Below are positions 53,654 to 64,000 of a stretch of DNA of 64,000 nucleotides, piece after piece; within the stretch, counting starts at the first letter, position 1; each line of letters opens with the position of its first letter. The stretch comes from Burkholderia sp. 4M9327F10. Lineage in GTDB: Bacteria > Pseudomonadota > Gammaproteobacteria > Burkholderiales > Burkholderiaceae. The stretch is taken from the NCBI RefSeq assembly GCF_005503145.1, contig NZ_SCNV01000004.1, positions 124,001 to 188,000 on the forward strand, written 5' to 3'. Position numbers and translations under genes: made by a program. Under the pieces are notes generated by a model that was not told the origin of the DNA, did not search any database, and worked only from the letters and a program-made list of their open reading frames with translations.

Positions 53654-54445
53654 ATGAATGCGCTCGAGTACGTCCCCGTCCCGGCGTTTGAAGACAATTA
53701 CATCTGGCTCGTGTCGGACGGCCGCCATGCGGTGGCCGTCGATCCGGGTGAGGCCGCTCCGGTTCGCGCCTATCTGGCGAAACGGGGCTGGCGGTTGAGC
53801 GCTATTTTACTCACGCACCATCACCAAGACCACGTCGGCGGGGTGGCCGATCTGCTGAATGGCCAGGATGTGCCTGTATATGGGCCGGCTGGCGAGGCGA
53901 TCGAGCATCTGACTTATCGCCTGAAAAGCGGCGACCGGGTGAGCATTGCCGAGCCGGCGCTCGATCTGGGCGTGCTCGACGTACCCGGCCATACGCGCGG
54001 CCATATTGCCTATTTCCAGGCAGCCGATCCGGCCGGCACCCCACACGTATTTTGCGGCGATACGCTGTTTGCATGCGGCTGCGGCCGGCTCTTCGAAGGC
54101 ACGCCGGCGCAGATGCTCAAGTCGCTGGACGAACTCGCCGCTCTGCCGGGCGAGACCCAGGTGCACTGCGCGCACGAATACACGCTGTCGAACATCCGTT
54201 TTGCGCTTGCCTGCGAGCCGGGCAATGCGCAACTGCAGGCGTGGCGCGACGACGCGAGCGCGCTGCGCGGGCGCGGCGTCCCCACTCTGCCTACGACTAT
54301 CGCCCACGAGCGGGCGGTGAACCCGTTTTTAAGGGCCGATAGTCCGGCGATCCACGCCACGCTTGCGGAACAGTTGCATGAAACGGTGCCGGATCGTCTG
54401 GCCGCGTTCACATTGATGCGTGAATGGAAGAATAGGTTCCGCTAA
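53654..54445 (+). CDS. gloB: Hydroxyacylglutathione hydrolase (glyoxalase II)
   Basis: GloB hydrolyses S-lactoylglutathione, ending methylglyoxal detoxification. The 263-residue metallo-beta-lactamase-fold protein has T-H-H-H-Q-D-H-V-G, G-H-T-R-G-H, F-C-G-D-T-L-F-A-C-G-C-G-R and the substrate-binding H-E-Y-T-L-S-N-I-R-F-A. The ATG at 53654 follows from family alignment; the in-frame TTG at 53636 overlaps the divergent promoter area. The gloB-methyltransferase-rnhA-dnaQ block is a conserved neighbourhood. Confidence 0.96.
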   Translation: MNALEYVPVPAFEDNYIWLVSDGRHAVAVDPGEAAPVRAYLAKRGWRLSAILLTHHHQDHVGGVADLLNGQDVPVYGPAGEAIEHLTYRLKSGDRVSIAEPALDLGVLDVPGHTRGHIAYFQAADPAGTPHVFCGDTLFACGCGRLFEGTPAQMLKSLDELAALPGETQVHCAHEYTLSNIRFALACEPGNAQLQAWRDDASALRGRGVPTLPTTIAHERAVNPFLRADSPAIHATLAEQLHETVPDRLAAFTLMREWKNRFR

Positions 54446-54600
54446 CCCATTGGTGTATGGGGCCATGTTCACCTTGAATTTCGGAAAAATCTGCCAAGCC
54501 CAAGATTTGCCTAGGTTTTTCGTATATTTCCGATTGACGTAAACGTTTCGCTTTCGTACTATCGGCTGCAAATTCCAGTCCTGTGGAAGCCGAGACGTTC

Positions 54601-56304
54601 ATGAGATTTATCTTTAGTGCGTTGCTGGTCCTCATGCTCGCCGCGTGCGCGAGCCAGGGGCCAACGACGAGTAGCAATAACACTGCTTCCAATCCTGCCA
54701 GCCAGCAAGCCGTAGCCGACGCCCTTCGCAATACCGCCTCTGCCAAAGAAACGATCAATGTCGATCAAGGCTCTGTCGATCAGTTGACGAGCCCGGACGC
54801 CGATCTGTGGGCGCGGATTCGCCGTGGTTTCCAGATTCCTGACATGCAAAGCGACCTCGTCGACATGCAGGCCAACTGGTACGCGCAGCGCCCGGACTAC
54901 GTCGCCCGCATGACCGAGCGCTCGCAGAAGTATCTGTACCACATCGTCGAAGAGCTCGAAGAGCGTCATATGCCGACCGAGCTGGCGTTGCTGCCGTTCA
55001 TCGAATCCGCCTACAACCCGCAGGCGCTGTCGGTCGCGAAGGCGGCCGGCATGTGGCAGTTCGTGCCGGATACGGGCCGTACCTACAACCTCAAGCAGAA
55101 CATGTGGCAGGACGAGCGGCGTGACGTGCTCGCCTCCACCAGTGCCGCGCTCGACTACCTCTCGCGTCTGCACGACATGTTCGGCGACTGGCAGCTTGCG
55201 CTCGCCGCGTACAACTGGGGTGAAGGCAATGTGCAGCGCGCGATCGCCCGCAACGAAGCGGCGGGCTTGCCGACGGACTATCAAGACCTGCGCATGCCCA
55301 ACGAGACGCGCAACTATTTCCCGAAGCTGCAGGCGGTGAAGAACATCGTGATGAACGCGCAAGCTTATGGCCTGACGTTGCCGTCCATCCCGAACCACCC
55401 GTATTTTGTGACGGTCACCACCGCGCACGATATCGACGTCGATGTGGCAGCCAAGCTCGCCAACATGACACCTGACGAGTTCCGTTCGCTGAATCCGTCG
55501 TTCAAGAAGCCGGTCATCCTCGGCGCCACGCAGCCGCAGATCCTGCTGCCGTTCGATAACGCCAGCGCCTTCGAGCACAATCTGAAGACCTACTCCGGCA
55601 ACCTGTCGTCCTGGACCACCTACACGGTGACCGAGCGCGCGGCGCCGGCGGCGATTGCGCAGAAAATCGGGGTGGACGCGGACACGCTGATGGAGGTCAA
55701 CAAGATTCCAGTCGGCATGCGCCTGAAACCGGGTTCGACAATCGTCGTTCCGCGCAGTGACGACGACGCCGACGAAGACATCAGCGCCGACGTCGCCGAA
55801 AGCGCCGTCCTCGCCATGGAGCCGGATGTCCCGGACACGCGCAAGATGCTGATTCGCGTGCGCCGCAAGCAGACCATGGCGGCGCTGGCGGTTCGCTATG
55901 GCGTCTCGATCGGTCAACTGAAGGCGTGGAACCGCACACATCGCGACCAGGTGAATCCGGGTCAGGTAATTGTGCTGCACGTGCCGGTGGGTAAGGCAAT
56001 GCCGAGCGAGCCGGGTCCCGAGCGTATCGCAACGAACATGCAGGGCGGTGGCGTCGAGCGCATCGGCACCCAGATCGCAGACACGAAGAGCGATTCGCGC
56101 TACGATAAGAAGTCAGGTCGTGGCCGCACCGCCGTTGTCAAGGTGTCGGATCCGGCGGGCAAGACCAGCAAATCGTCCGCGCCCACCAGCGCCGCCAAAG
56201 GCAAGACGTCGAAAGCGGCTGCCCCGGGCACGTCCAGCAAGGCGTCGAAGGCTACGGTAACAAGCCGCCCGAAGACCGCAGCCAAGGCGAAGAAGGGCAA
56301 TTAG
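54601..56304 (+). CDS. mltD: Membrane-bound lytic transglycosylase D with LysM domains
   Basis: The 567-residue product is a lipoprotein with lipobox L-A-A-C near residue 15. It has an SLT domain with the catalytic glutamate in L-P-F-I-E-S-A-Y-N-P and A-A-G-M-W-Q-F-V-P-D-T-G-R, then A-A-Y-N-W-G-E-G-N-V. LysM-like repeats follow (A-L-A-V-R-Y-G-V-S-I-G-Q-L-K-A-W-N), and the tail is Ser/Ala/Lys-rich. It cleaves peptidoglycan glycan strands with anhydro-muropeptide formation. The start at 54601 places the lipoprotein signal correctly. It follows gloB, as in E. coli. Confidence 0.94.
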   Translation: MRFIFSALLVLMLAACASQGPTTSSNNTASNPASQQAVADALRNTASAKETINVDQGSVDQLTSPDADLWARIRRGFQIPDMQSDLVDMQANWYAQRPDYVARMTERSQKYLYHIVEELEERHMPTELALLPFIESAYNPQALSVAKAAGMWQFVPDTGRTYNLKQNMWQDERRDVLASTSAALDYLSRLHDMFGDWQLALAAYNWGEGNVQRAIARNEAAGLPTDYQDLRMPNETRNYFPKLQAVKNIVMNAQAYGLTLPSIPNHPYFVTVTTAHDIDVDVAAKLANMTPDEFRSLNPSFKKPVILGATQPQILLPFDNASAFEHNLKTYSGNLSSWTTYTVTERAAPAAIAQKIGVDADTLMEVNKIPVGMRLKPGSTIVVPRSDDDADEDISADVAESAVLAMEPDVPDTRKMLIRVRRKQTMAALAVRYGVSIGQLKAWNRTHRDQVNPGQVIVLHVPVGKAMPSEPGPERIATNMQGGGVERIGTQIADTKSDSRYDKKSGRGRTAVVKVSDPAGKTSKSSAPTSAAKGKTSKAAAPGTSSKASKATVTSRPKTAAKAKKGN

Positions 56305-56387
56305 ACCAAAGCGGCTCCCACGGAAGTGGCCACATGCGTTGCGGGGGCAGCGCATGAATTGCGCTCCGATCACTTCTCGTTTTTCGA

Positions 56388-56414
56388 CGCCGTCACCTAT
56401 GGTGACGGCGTTTT
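56388..56414 (+). terminator. Intrinsic terminator after mltD
   Basis: CGCCGTCACC (56388-56397) and GGTGACGGCG (56401-56410) form a perfect 10-bp stem with loop TAT, followed by TTTT. It lies 84 bases after the mltD stop. Confidence 0.88.
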
Positions 56415-56504
56415 CATTTCAGGGTCTTTGCGCCCGTGCACCGCGTTTTCCTTTATTGTGCGTGCATTCGTCTGACATGAACCCCCTGAGCCTGCGTCCT
56501 GCCC

Positions 56505-57746
56505 ATGTCGTCCACCCAGCTTCGCGTGTTCCTGCTGTTTTCCGCCGGCTACTTTGTTTCCTATGTGTTCCGTGGCGTCAACCTCGGCTTTGCGCCGCTC
56601 ATCACACATGATCTGGGTCTGTCGGCTGCCGATCTCGGCCTGCTGACGAGTCTGTATTTCCTCGGTTTCGCGGGCGCGCAGCTCCCGGCGGGTGTGCTGC
56701 TCGATCACTACGGCTCGCGCCGCGTCACGGCTGGCACGCTGCTGTTTGCGGCGGCGGGGATCTGGGTGTTCGGGGCGGGGCACAGCATCGGCATGATGAT
56801 GCTGGGGCGTTTGCTGATCGGCGTCGGTGTCTCCGTGTGCCTGGGCGCGGCGTTCAAGGCGCTGGCGCAGCATTTCGAAGCCGCGCGGCTGCCGCTGATG
56901 AACGGCCTGGTAATGGCCGTCGGCGGTCTGGGCGGCGTGGCCGTGGGCTCGCCGCTCACGTGGGTGCTGACGTTCGCGAGCTGGCGTGCTGTCTGCGGCG
57001 CGCTGGGCGTGCTGACCATTGCCGTGGCGCTCGCCTTGTGGACGCTCGCACCGGACAAGCAGGACGGACACCGGCAGGCAAGCCTCGGCACGCAGTTCAA
57101 GGGCACGTGGCACATCCTCAAAGCCCCGGCGTTCTGGAAAATCGCCTCGTTTTCGGTGGTGACGCAAGGCGTCTTCTATGCCATGCAGTCGCTGTGGGTC
57201 GGCGCCTGGATGCGTGATGTCATGGGTCTCGCGCCCCGGGAGGCGGCCGCCCAGGTGTCGATTCTCGGCTTCGCCATGATGGCCGGCTGCGTCGGTTTCG
57301 GCGCAGCGGCGCGCAGTCTGGAGAAGCGCGGCGTCTCGCTGTACACCTTTTGCGGCATCGGCATGACGCTCTTCGTGGTGACCCAGGTGCTTATCATGTT
57401 CGGCGCGCCGCTGCCGGCCGCGCTGCTGTGGGCGGGCTACGGCATCTTCGGCGGTACCGGAATTCTCAGCTATGCAGTGCTGGCGCGGCATTTCCCGCCG
57501 CATCTGATTGGCCGGGGCAACACCACGCTTACGCTGATTATTTTTCTGTTGATCTTCGGTTTTCAGATTGGCGTTGGCGCGGTGCTCTCGCTGTGGCCGG
57601 CCAGCTCCGGCCATTACCCGGCGGCCGCACACCTGAGCGCCTGGGGCATCCTCGTCGCGCTGCAGATTGCCAGTGCGATTTGGTACGTGTTGCCAAGCCG
57701 TGTGCTGGCTCAACCCGCTCAGTTGCAGGCGGAGCATCATTCGTGA
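56505..57746 (+). CDS. MFS transporter
   Basis: The 413-residue protein has about twelve hydrophobic helices. The first cytoplasmic loop motif reads G-V-L-L-D-H-Y-G-S-R-R-V, typical of the major facilitator superfamily, and a long polar loop lies near residues 190-205 between the two halves. The first helix contains F-R-G-V-N-L-G-F-A-P-L. It belongs to the general MFS group; the substrate is not deducible. It is a single gene between the mltD terminator and carA. Confidence 0.9.
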   Translation: MSSTQLRVFLLFSAGYFVSYVFRGVNLGFAPLITHDLGLSAADLGLLTSLYFLGFAGAQLPAGVLLDHYGSRRVTAGTLLFAAAGIWVFGAGHSIGMMMLGRLLIGVGVSVCLGAAFKALAQHFEAARLPLMNGLVMAVGGLGGVAVGSPLTWVLTFASWRAVCGALGVLTIAVALALWTLAPDKQDGHRQASLGTQFKGTWHILKAPAFWKIASFSVVTQGVFYAMQSLWVGAWMRDVMGLAPREAAAQVSILGFAMMAGCVGFGAAARSLEKRGVSLYTFCGIGMTLFVVTQVLIMFGAPLPAALLWAGYGIFGGTGILSYAVLARHFPPHLIGRGNTTLTLIIFLLIFGFQIGVGAVLSLWPASSGHYPAAAHLSAWGILVALQIASAIWYVLPSRVLAQPAQLQAEHHS

Positions 57747-58222
57747 GGCGGTTTTTGCGCGCGCCATAAGGCTAATGGAAATGCTCGCAAGCCGTCTGGC
57801 TAGTGGATCGCGGGCGTCTCTCCCGTCAGGCTGGCTGCATATCCCGATTCGGCCCACTAAAACGGAGCCGGATAGCCTGAAAGCCTTGCCGATAAAGGCT
57901 CCAGCTTCCCGATAGGGGCCTCGCGCCCGGTCCTGGAGTCATCTCGCATTTGGAGAGAGGGGCACTTTAGAGCTATAATTCCAAGGTTTGAGCTTATCAA
58001 CCCGCACCCTAGCGCCTACCTCTCCCATACCGTTCATCCGCCGCGCGCGGCTGACGCACCGCACCCAGCCGATCAGTCCACATCATGGATCCATCGCGCC
58101 CTTGCGACGTCCGCTGCGGTACGCGAGCGAGCCTGCGCGCGCATCACGCTGATGCGCCTCGCTGCGGCTCGCACGGCTCGGATAGACAGGTCGGCACAGG
58201 GTGTTCCCCCAAGGAGTCTCCC
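57747..58222. other. carA upstream region with promoter and long leader
   Basis: No gene was seen in these 476 bases. TTGGAG (57950-57955) and TATAAT (57974-57979) with an 18-base spacer form a good sigma-70 promoter, so the carA mRNA would have a leader of about 235 bases. A short in-frame extension of carA reaches 58085 but is not family sequence. No arginine or pyrimidine operator was recognised. Confidence 0.6.
57950..57979 (+). promoter_or_regulatory. Sigma-70 promoter for carAB
   Basis: TTGGAG and TATAAT are separated by 18 bases. It is the best promoter match in the spacer before carA and the only one with a consensus -10. Confidence 0.6.
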
Positions 58223-59386
58223 GTGTTGCCGTCTTTTTCTCCCGCTCTGCTCGCGCTCGCCGACGGCACGGTCTTTCGTGGCTACTCGATCGGCGCCCCC
58301 GGCCATACGATTGGCGAAGTCGTTTTCAACACCGCTATCACCGGTTACCAGGAAATCCTGACTGACCCGAGCTACGCGCGTCAGATCGTGACCCTCACGT
58401 ATCCGCACATCGGCAATGTCGGCGTGAACGCCGAAGATGTCGAAGCCACGAAAGTCCATGCCGCCGGCCTCATCATCCGCGACCTGCCGGTGCTGGCCTC
58501 GAACTTCCGCATGGAGCGCACGCTTTCGCAGTACCTGCAGGACGAAGGCGTGGTGGCCATTGCCGGCCTCGACACCCGCAAGCTGACACGCGTGCTGCGC
58601 GACAAGGGTGCGCAGAACGGCGCGATTCTGGCGGGCTCGGATGACGAAGCCAAGGCCATCGAACTGGCGCGCTCGTTCCCGGGTCTGGCCGGTATGGATC
58701 TCGCGAAGGTCGTGTCCACGAAGGAATCGTTCGAGTGGACGCAGACCGAATGGCGCCTGGGCGAGGGCTACGGCAAGCAGAACGCGCCGAAGTACCGCGT
58801 GGTCGCGTTCGACTATGGCGTCAAGTACAACATCCTGCGCATGCTGGCCGAGCGCGGCTGCCACGTCACCGTGCTGCCGGCGCAAGCCACTGCAGCCGAT
58901 GCGCTGGCGCTCAATCCGGACGGTGTGTTCCTGTCGAACGGCCCCGGCGACCCGGAACCGTGCGACTACGCGATTGCGGCTACCAGGGAGCTGATCGAGC
59001 GCGGCGTCCCGACCTTCGGCATTTGCCTCGGTCACCAGATCATGGGCCTCGCGGTTGGCGCGAAGACCATCAAGATGAAGACCGGCCACCACGGCGCGAA
59101 TCACCCGGTGAAGGATCTTGACGACGGCCGTGTGGTGATCACGTCGCAAAACCACGGTTTCGCAGTGGACGCAGCCACGTTGCCCGCTAACGCACGCGCC
59201 ACGCACGTGTCGCTGTTCGACGGCACGCTGCAAGGTTTTGCGCTGACCGACAAGCCGGCTTTCTGCTTCCAGGGCCACCCGGAAGCGTCGCCTGGCCCGC
59301 ATGACATTGCCTATCTGTTCGATCGCTTCACCGGTTTGATGGATCAGAAGAAGGCCGGCGTCACGGCAGCCGCAGCGGCTGCTTAA
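58223..59386 (+). CDS. carA: Carbamoyl-phosphate synthase small subunit
   Basis: CarA supplies ammonia from glutamine to CarB for carbamoyl phosphate, feeding arginine and pyrimidine synthesis. The 387-residue product begins [17 protein letters not shown] and has the class I amidotransferase triad: cysteine in F-G-I-C-L-G-H-Q, and the late H-P-E-A with histidine and glutamate. The GTG at 58223 has a strong AAGGAG eight bases upstream. carB follows after 235 bases. Confidence 0.97.
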   Translation: MLPSFSPALLALADGTVFRGYSIGAPGHTIGEVVFNTAITGYQEILTDPSYARQIVTLTYPHIGNVGVNAEDVEATKVHAAGLIIRDLPVLASNFRMERTLSQYLQDEGVVAIAGLDTRKLTRVLRDKGAQNGAILAGSDDEAKAIELARSFPGLAGMDLAKVVSTKESFEWTQTEWRLGEGYGKQNAPKYRVVAFDYGVKYNILRMLAERGCHVTVLPAQATAADALALNPDGVFLSNGPGDPEPCDYAIAATRELIERGVPTFGICLGHQIMGLAVGAKTIKMKTGHHGANHPVKDLDDGRVVITSQNHGFAVDAATLPANARATHVSLFDGTLQGFALTDKPAFCFQGHPEASPGPHDIAYLFDRFTGLMDQKKAGVTAAAAAA

Positions 59387-59414
59387 GTGACGCCAATAAG
59401 GTCCGCAAACAAGA

Positions 59415-59457
59415 TGGCCGGATAAAGCGGCCACGTGAGGCGTCTGCACCAGACGCC
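59415..59457 (+). promoter_or_regulatory. Two tandem hairpins in the carA-carB spacer
   Basis: TGGCCG/CGGCCA (59415-59433, loop GATAAAG) and GGCGTCTG/CAGACGCC (59439-59457, loop CAC) are adjacent perfect stems. No T-run follows, so they are more likely RNA processing or stability elements than a terminator. Confidence 0.5.
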
Positions 59458-59621
59458 CTCGCAAGGCGGAGCACCGGTGGTTGCAGAACCGGACGCCCGC
59501 GCAAGCGGACAGAACAGAGCGCGCCGCCGCAGCGCCAGGAAGCCAGCAGCAGCAACGGCCCCGGCAGCAGCGGTGCAGCGCGCCAACGGAAAGAATTCAG
59601 GAATACATTAGCGAGAGCGTT

Positions 59622-62876
<3,255 letters not shown>

Positions 62877-62905
62877 GGCTTCGAATACCTGTCCAAGATG
62901 TAAGT

Positions 62906-62999
62906 GCCGCGGTTAAGCGGCGTCCCTCAAGGTACCGGCATGGGCTTTGCCCGGGCTCAGGCGCCTGCGGGGATGCACTTAACCGCGGTGATTTTTTTT
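62906..62999 (+). terminator. Terminator and competing hairpin between carB and greA
   Basis: CCGCGGTTAAG (62907-62917) pairs with CTTAACCGCGG (62978-62988), followed within a few bases by eight T (62992-62999). The left arm can instead fold locally as GCCGC/GCGGC (62906-62921), which excludes the long stem. GGGC/GCCC (62942-62952) forms inside the loop. The layout suits an attenuator in front of greA as well as a carB terminator. Confidence 0.65.
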
Positions 63000-63029
63000 A
63001 CGGCCGTTTTTTTGCCACTAGAGCTGTTT

Positions 63030-63506
63030 ATGAGCACGATTCCATTGACGACGCGCGGCGCCAAGAAGCTGCGCGATGAACTGCAGCATCTGAAAGCCGT
63101 TGAACGTCCGGCGGTCGTCAACTCGATTGCCGAAGCGCGCGCGCAGGGCGACCTCTCGGAAAACGCCGAATACGACGCTGCGAAGGAAAAGCAGGGCTTT
63201 ATCGAGGGCCGCATTGCGGAAATCGAGTCGAAGCTGGCTGGCGCGCAAATTATCGATCCCGCCGCAGTGGACGCGGACGGCCGCATCGTGTTTGGTGCGA
63301 CCGTGGAGCTGGAAGACCTCGATTCGGGCGCTTCGGTGAAATACCAGATCGTCGGCGACGACGAAGCGGACCTCGAGCACGGCCTGATCTCGATCAGCTC
63401 GCCGATCGCGCGCGCCCTGATCGGCAAGTCGGAAGGCGACGTGGCCTCGGTGCAGGCGCCGGGCGGCGTGCGCGAGTACGAGATCATCGCTGTCAGCTAC
63501 GTCTAA
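63030..63506 (+). CDS. greA: Transcription elongation factor GreA
   Basis: GreA rescues backtracked RNA polymerase by stimulating transcript cleavage. The 158-residue product starts [18 protein letters not shown] and has the coiled-coil N-terminal domain with [14 protein letters not shown] at its acidic tip, then the FKBP-like C-terminal domain with [12 protein letters not shown]. The ATG at 63030 gives standard length. The carB-greA order is common in Proteobacteria; a terminator-like structure lies between them. Confidence 0.97.
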   Translation: MSTIPLTTRGAKKLRDELQHLKAVERPAVVNSIAEARAQGDLSENAEYDAAKEKQGFIEGRIAEIESKLAGAQIIDPAAVDADGRIVFGATVELEDLDSGASVKYQIVGDDEADLEHGLISISSPIARALIGKSEGDVASVQAPGGVREYEIIAVSYV

Positions 63507-63517
63507 AGGCCGTCCAG

Positions 63518-64000
63518 GTGTCTACTCAGGTGTCCCTCGTGCCGCATCGGGTGTTCCGGCTGCTGACCGTGGTTTGGGTCGGCAGTCTGCTCACCATCGG
63601 TTATGCAGTTGCGCCCGTGCTGTTTGCCTTGCTCGACCGGATCGACGCAGGCGCGGTCGCGGCACAACTGTTTCGCATCGAAGGCTGGCTGGGCGTGGTA
63701 TGCGGCGTGTTGCTGCTGGTGCTCGCCAACGTGCTGATCCGCCGCGGCAATGACGCTTATCGCCGTCTGCGCTGGCTGATTGCCGGGATGCTGGTGTGCG
63801 TGCTGCTCGGCTACTTTGCGCTGCAGCCGTTTATGAATGCAATCCGCATGGCCGCGCTCGAGGCGGGTACGGATGTCGCCCATTCGCCTGATGCGATGCG
63901 CTTCGGCGTGCTGCACGGGGTGTCCAGCCTGTTTTATCTGGTCGAGAGCTTGCTCGCGATTGCACTGGTGTGGAAGTTGCCCACGAGTGCGCACGCCGCG
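63518..64000 (+). CDS. DUF4149 membrane protein (partial, runs off the window)
   Basis: An open frame from GTG 63518 runs to the window end without a stop (161 codons so far). It encodes four hydrophobic helices, including T-V-V-W-V-G-S-L-L-T-I-G-Y, L-G-V-V-C-G-V-L-L-L-V-L-A, L-I-A-G-M-L-V-C-V-L-L-G-Y, and a late helix after L-H-G-V-S-S. It matches the DUF4149 type protein often found after greA; its function is unknown. AAAGG lies nearby, and GTG 63530 is an alternative start. Confidence 0.8.
   Translation, partial: MSTQVSLVPHRVFRLLTVVWVGSLLTIGYAVAPVLFALLDRIDAGAVAAQLFRIEGWLGVVCGVLLLVLANVLIRRGNDAYRRLRWLIAGMLVCVLLGYFALQPFMNAIRMAALEAGTDVAHSPDAMRFGVLHGVSSLFYLVESLLAIALVWKLPTSAHAA

Overview
The window is GC-rich chromosomal DNA from a betaproteobacterium of the Burkholderiaceae, most likely Paraburkholderia. 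This rests on the gene order fabG-acpP-fabF-rpoE-rseA-rseB-mucD-lepA-lepB-rnc-era-recO-pdxJ-acpS-nagZ, the adjacent efp and earP genes, a DUF4148 exported peptide, and uvrC-pgsA followed by Gly and Cys tRNAs. The species cannot be fixed from the sequence alone.

Layout. 1-2.5 kb: fatty acid synthesis (fabG end, acpP, fabF) and a small membrane protein. 2.5-6.7 kb: the sigma-E envelope stress operon (rpoE, rseA, rseB, mucD, a glutaredoxin-like protein). 6.9-15.2 kb: translation, secretion, RNA processing and cell-wall housekeeping (lepA, lepB, rnc, era, recO, pdxJ, acpS, nagZ). 15.2-19.3 kb: an orphan sigma-54-type response regulator with an altered GAFTGA loop, a CsbD-like protein, EF-P and its arginine rhamnosyltransferase EarP. 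19.4-23.1 kb: uvrC, pgsA and a Gly-Gly-Cys tRNA cluster. 23.1-31.8 kb: regulators and enzymes (two LysR proteins, one with a probable 5' frameshift; quinone oxidoreductase; GST with a divergent TetR; heme-binding-like protein; diguanylate cyclase; TraB/GumN protein; acetyltransferase). 31.7-33.8 kb: copper delivery and cytochrome oxidase assembly (CtaG-like, PCu(A)C, SCO). 34.2-36.4 kb: trehalose synthesis (otsB, otsA). 36.6-47 kb: two ABC exporters, a GT4 glycosyltransferase, uronate dehydrogenase, a secreted esterase, Ohr and a TetR regulator with three matching operators.

The stretch from about 47.0 to 51.4 kb looks accessory. It carries a PAAR-domain protein, small unknown proteins and a DUF4157 (eCIS-core) protein with a 16-residue tandem repeat and a nuclease-like C-terminus. 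That gene lies between two related remnants of an IS4-type transposase, and the stretch ends at a tRNA-Val gene. It is the best candidate for something undescribed.

From 51.4 kb the core resumes: dnaQ, rnhA, a methyltransferase, gloB, mltD, an MFS transporter, carA, carB, greA and the start of a DUF4149 membrane protein cut by the window edge. Several leaders and spacers (acpP-fabF, lepA, carA-carB, carB-greA) hold strong hairpins that could set relative expression.
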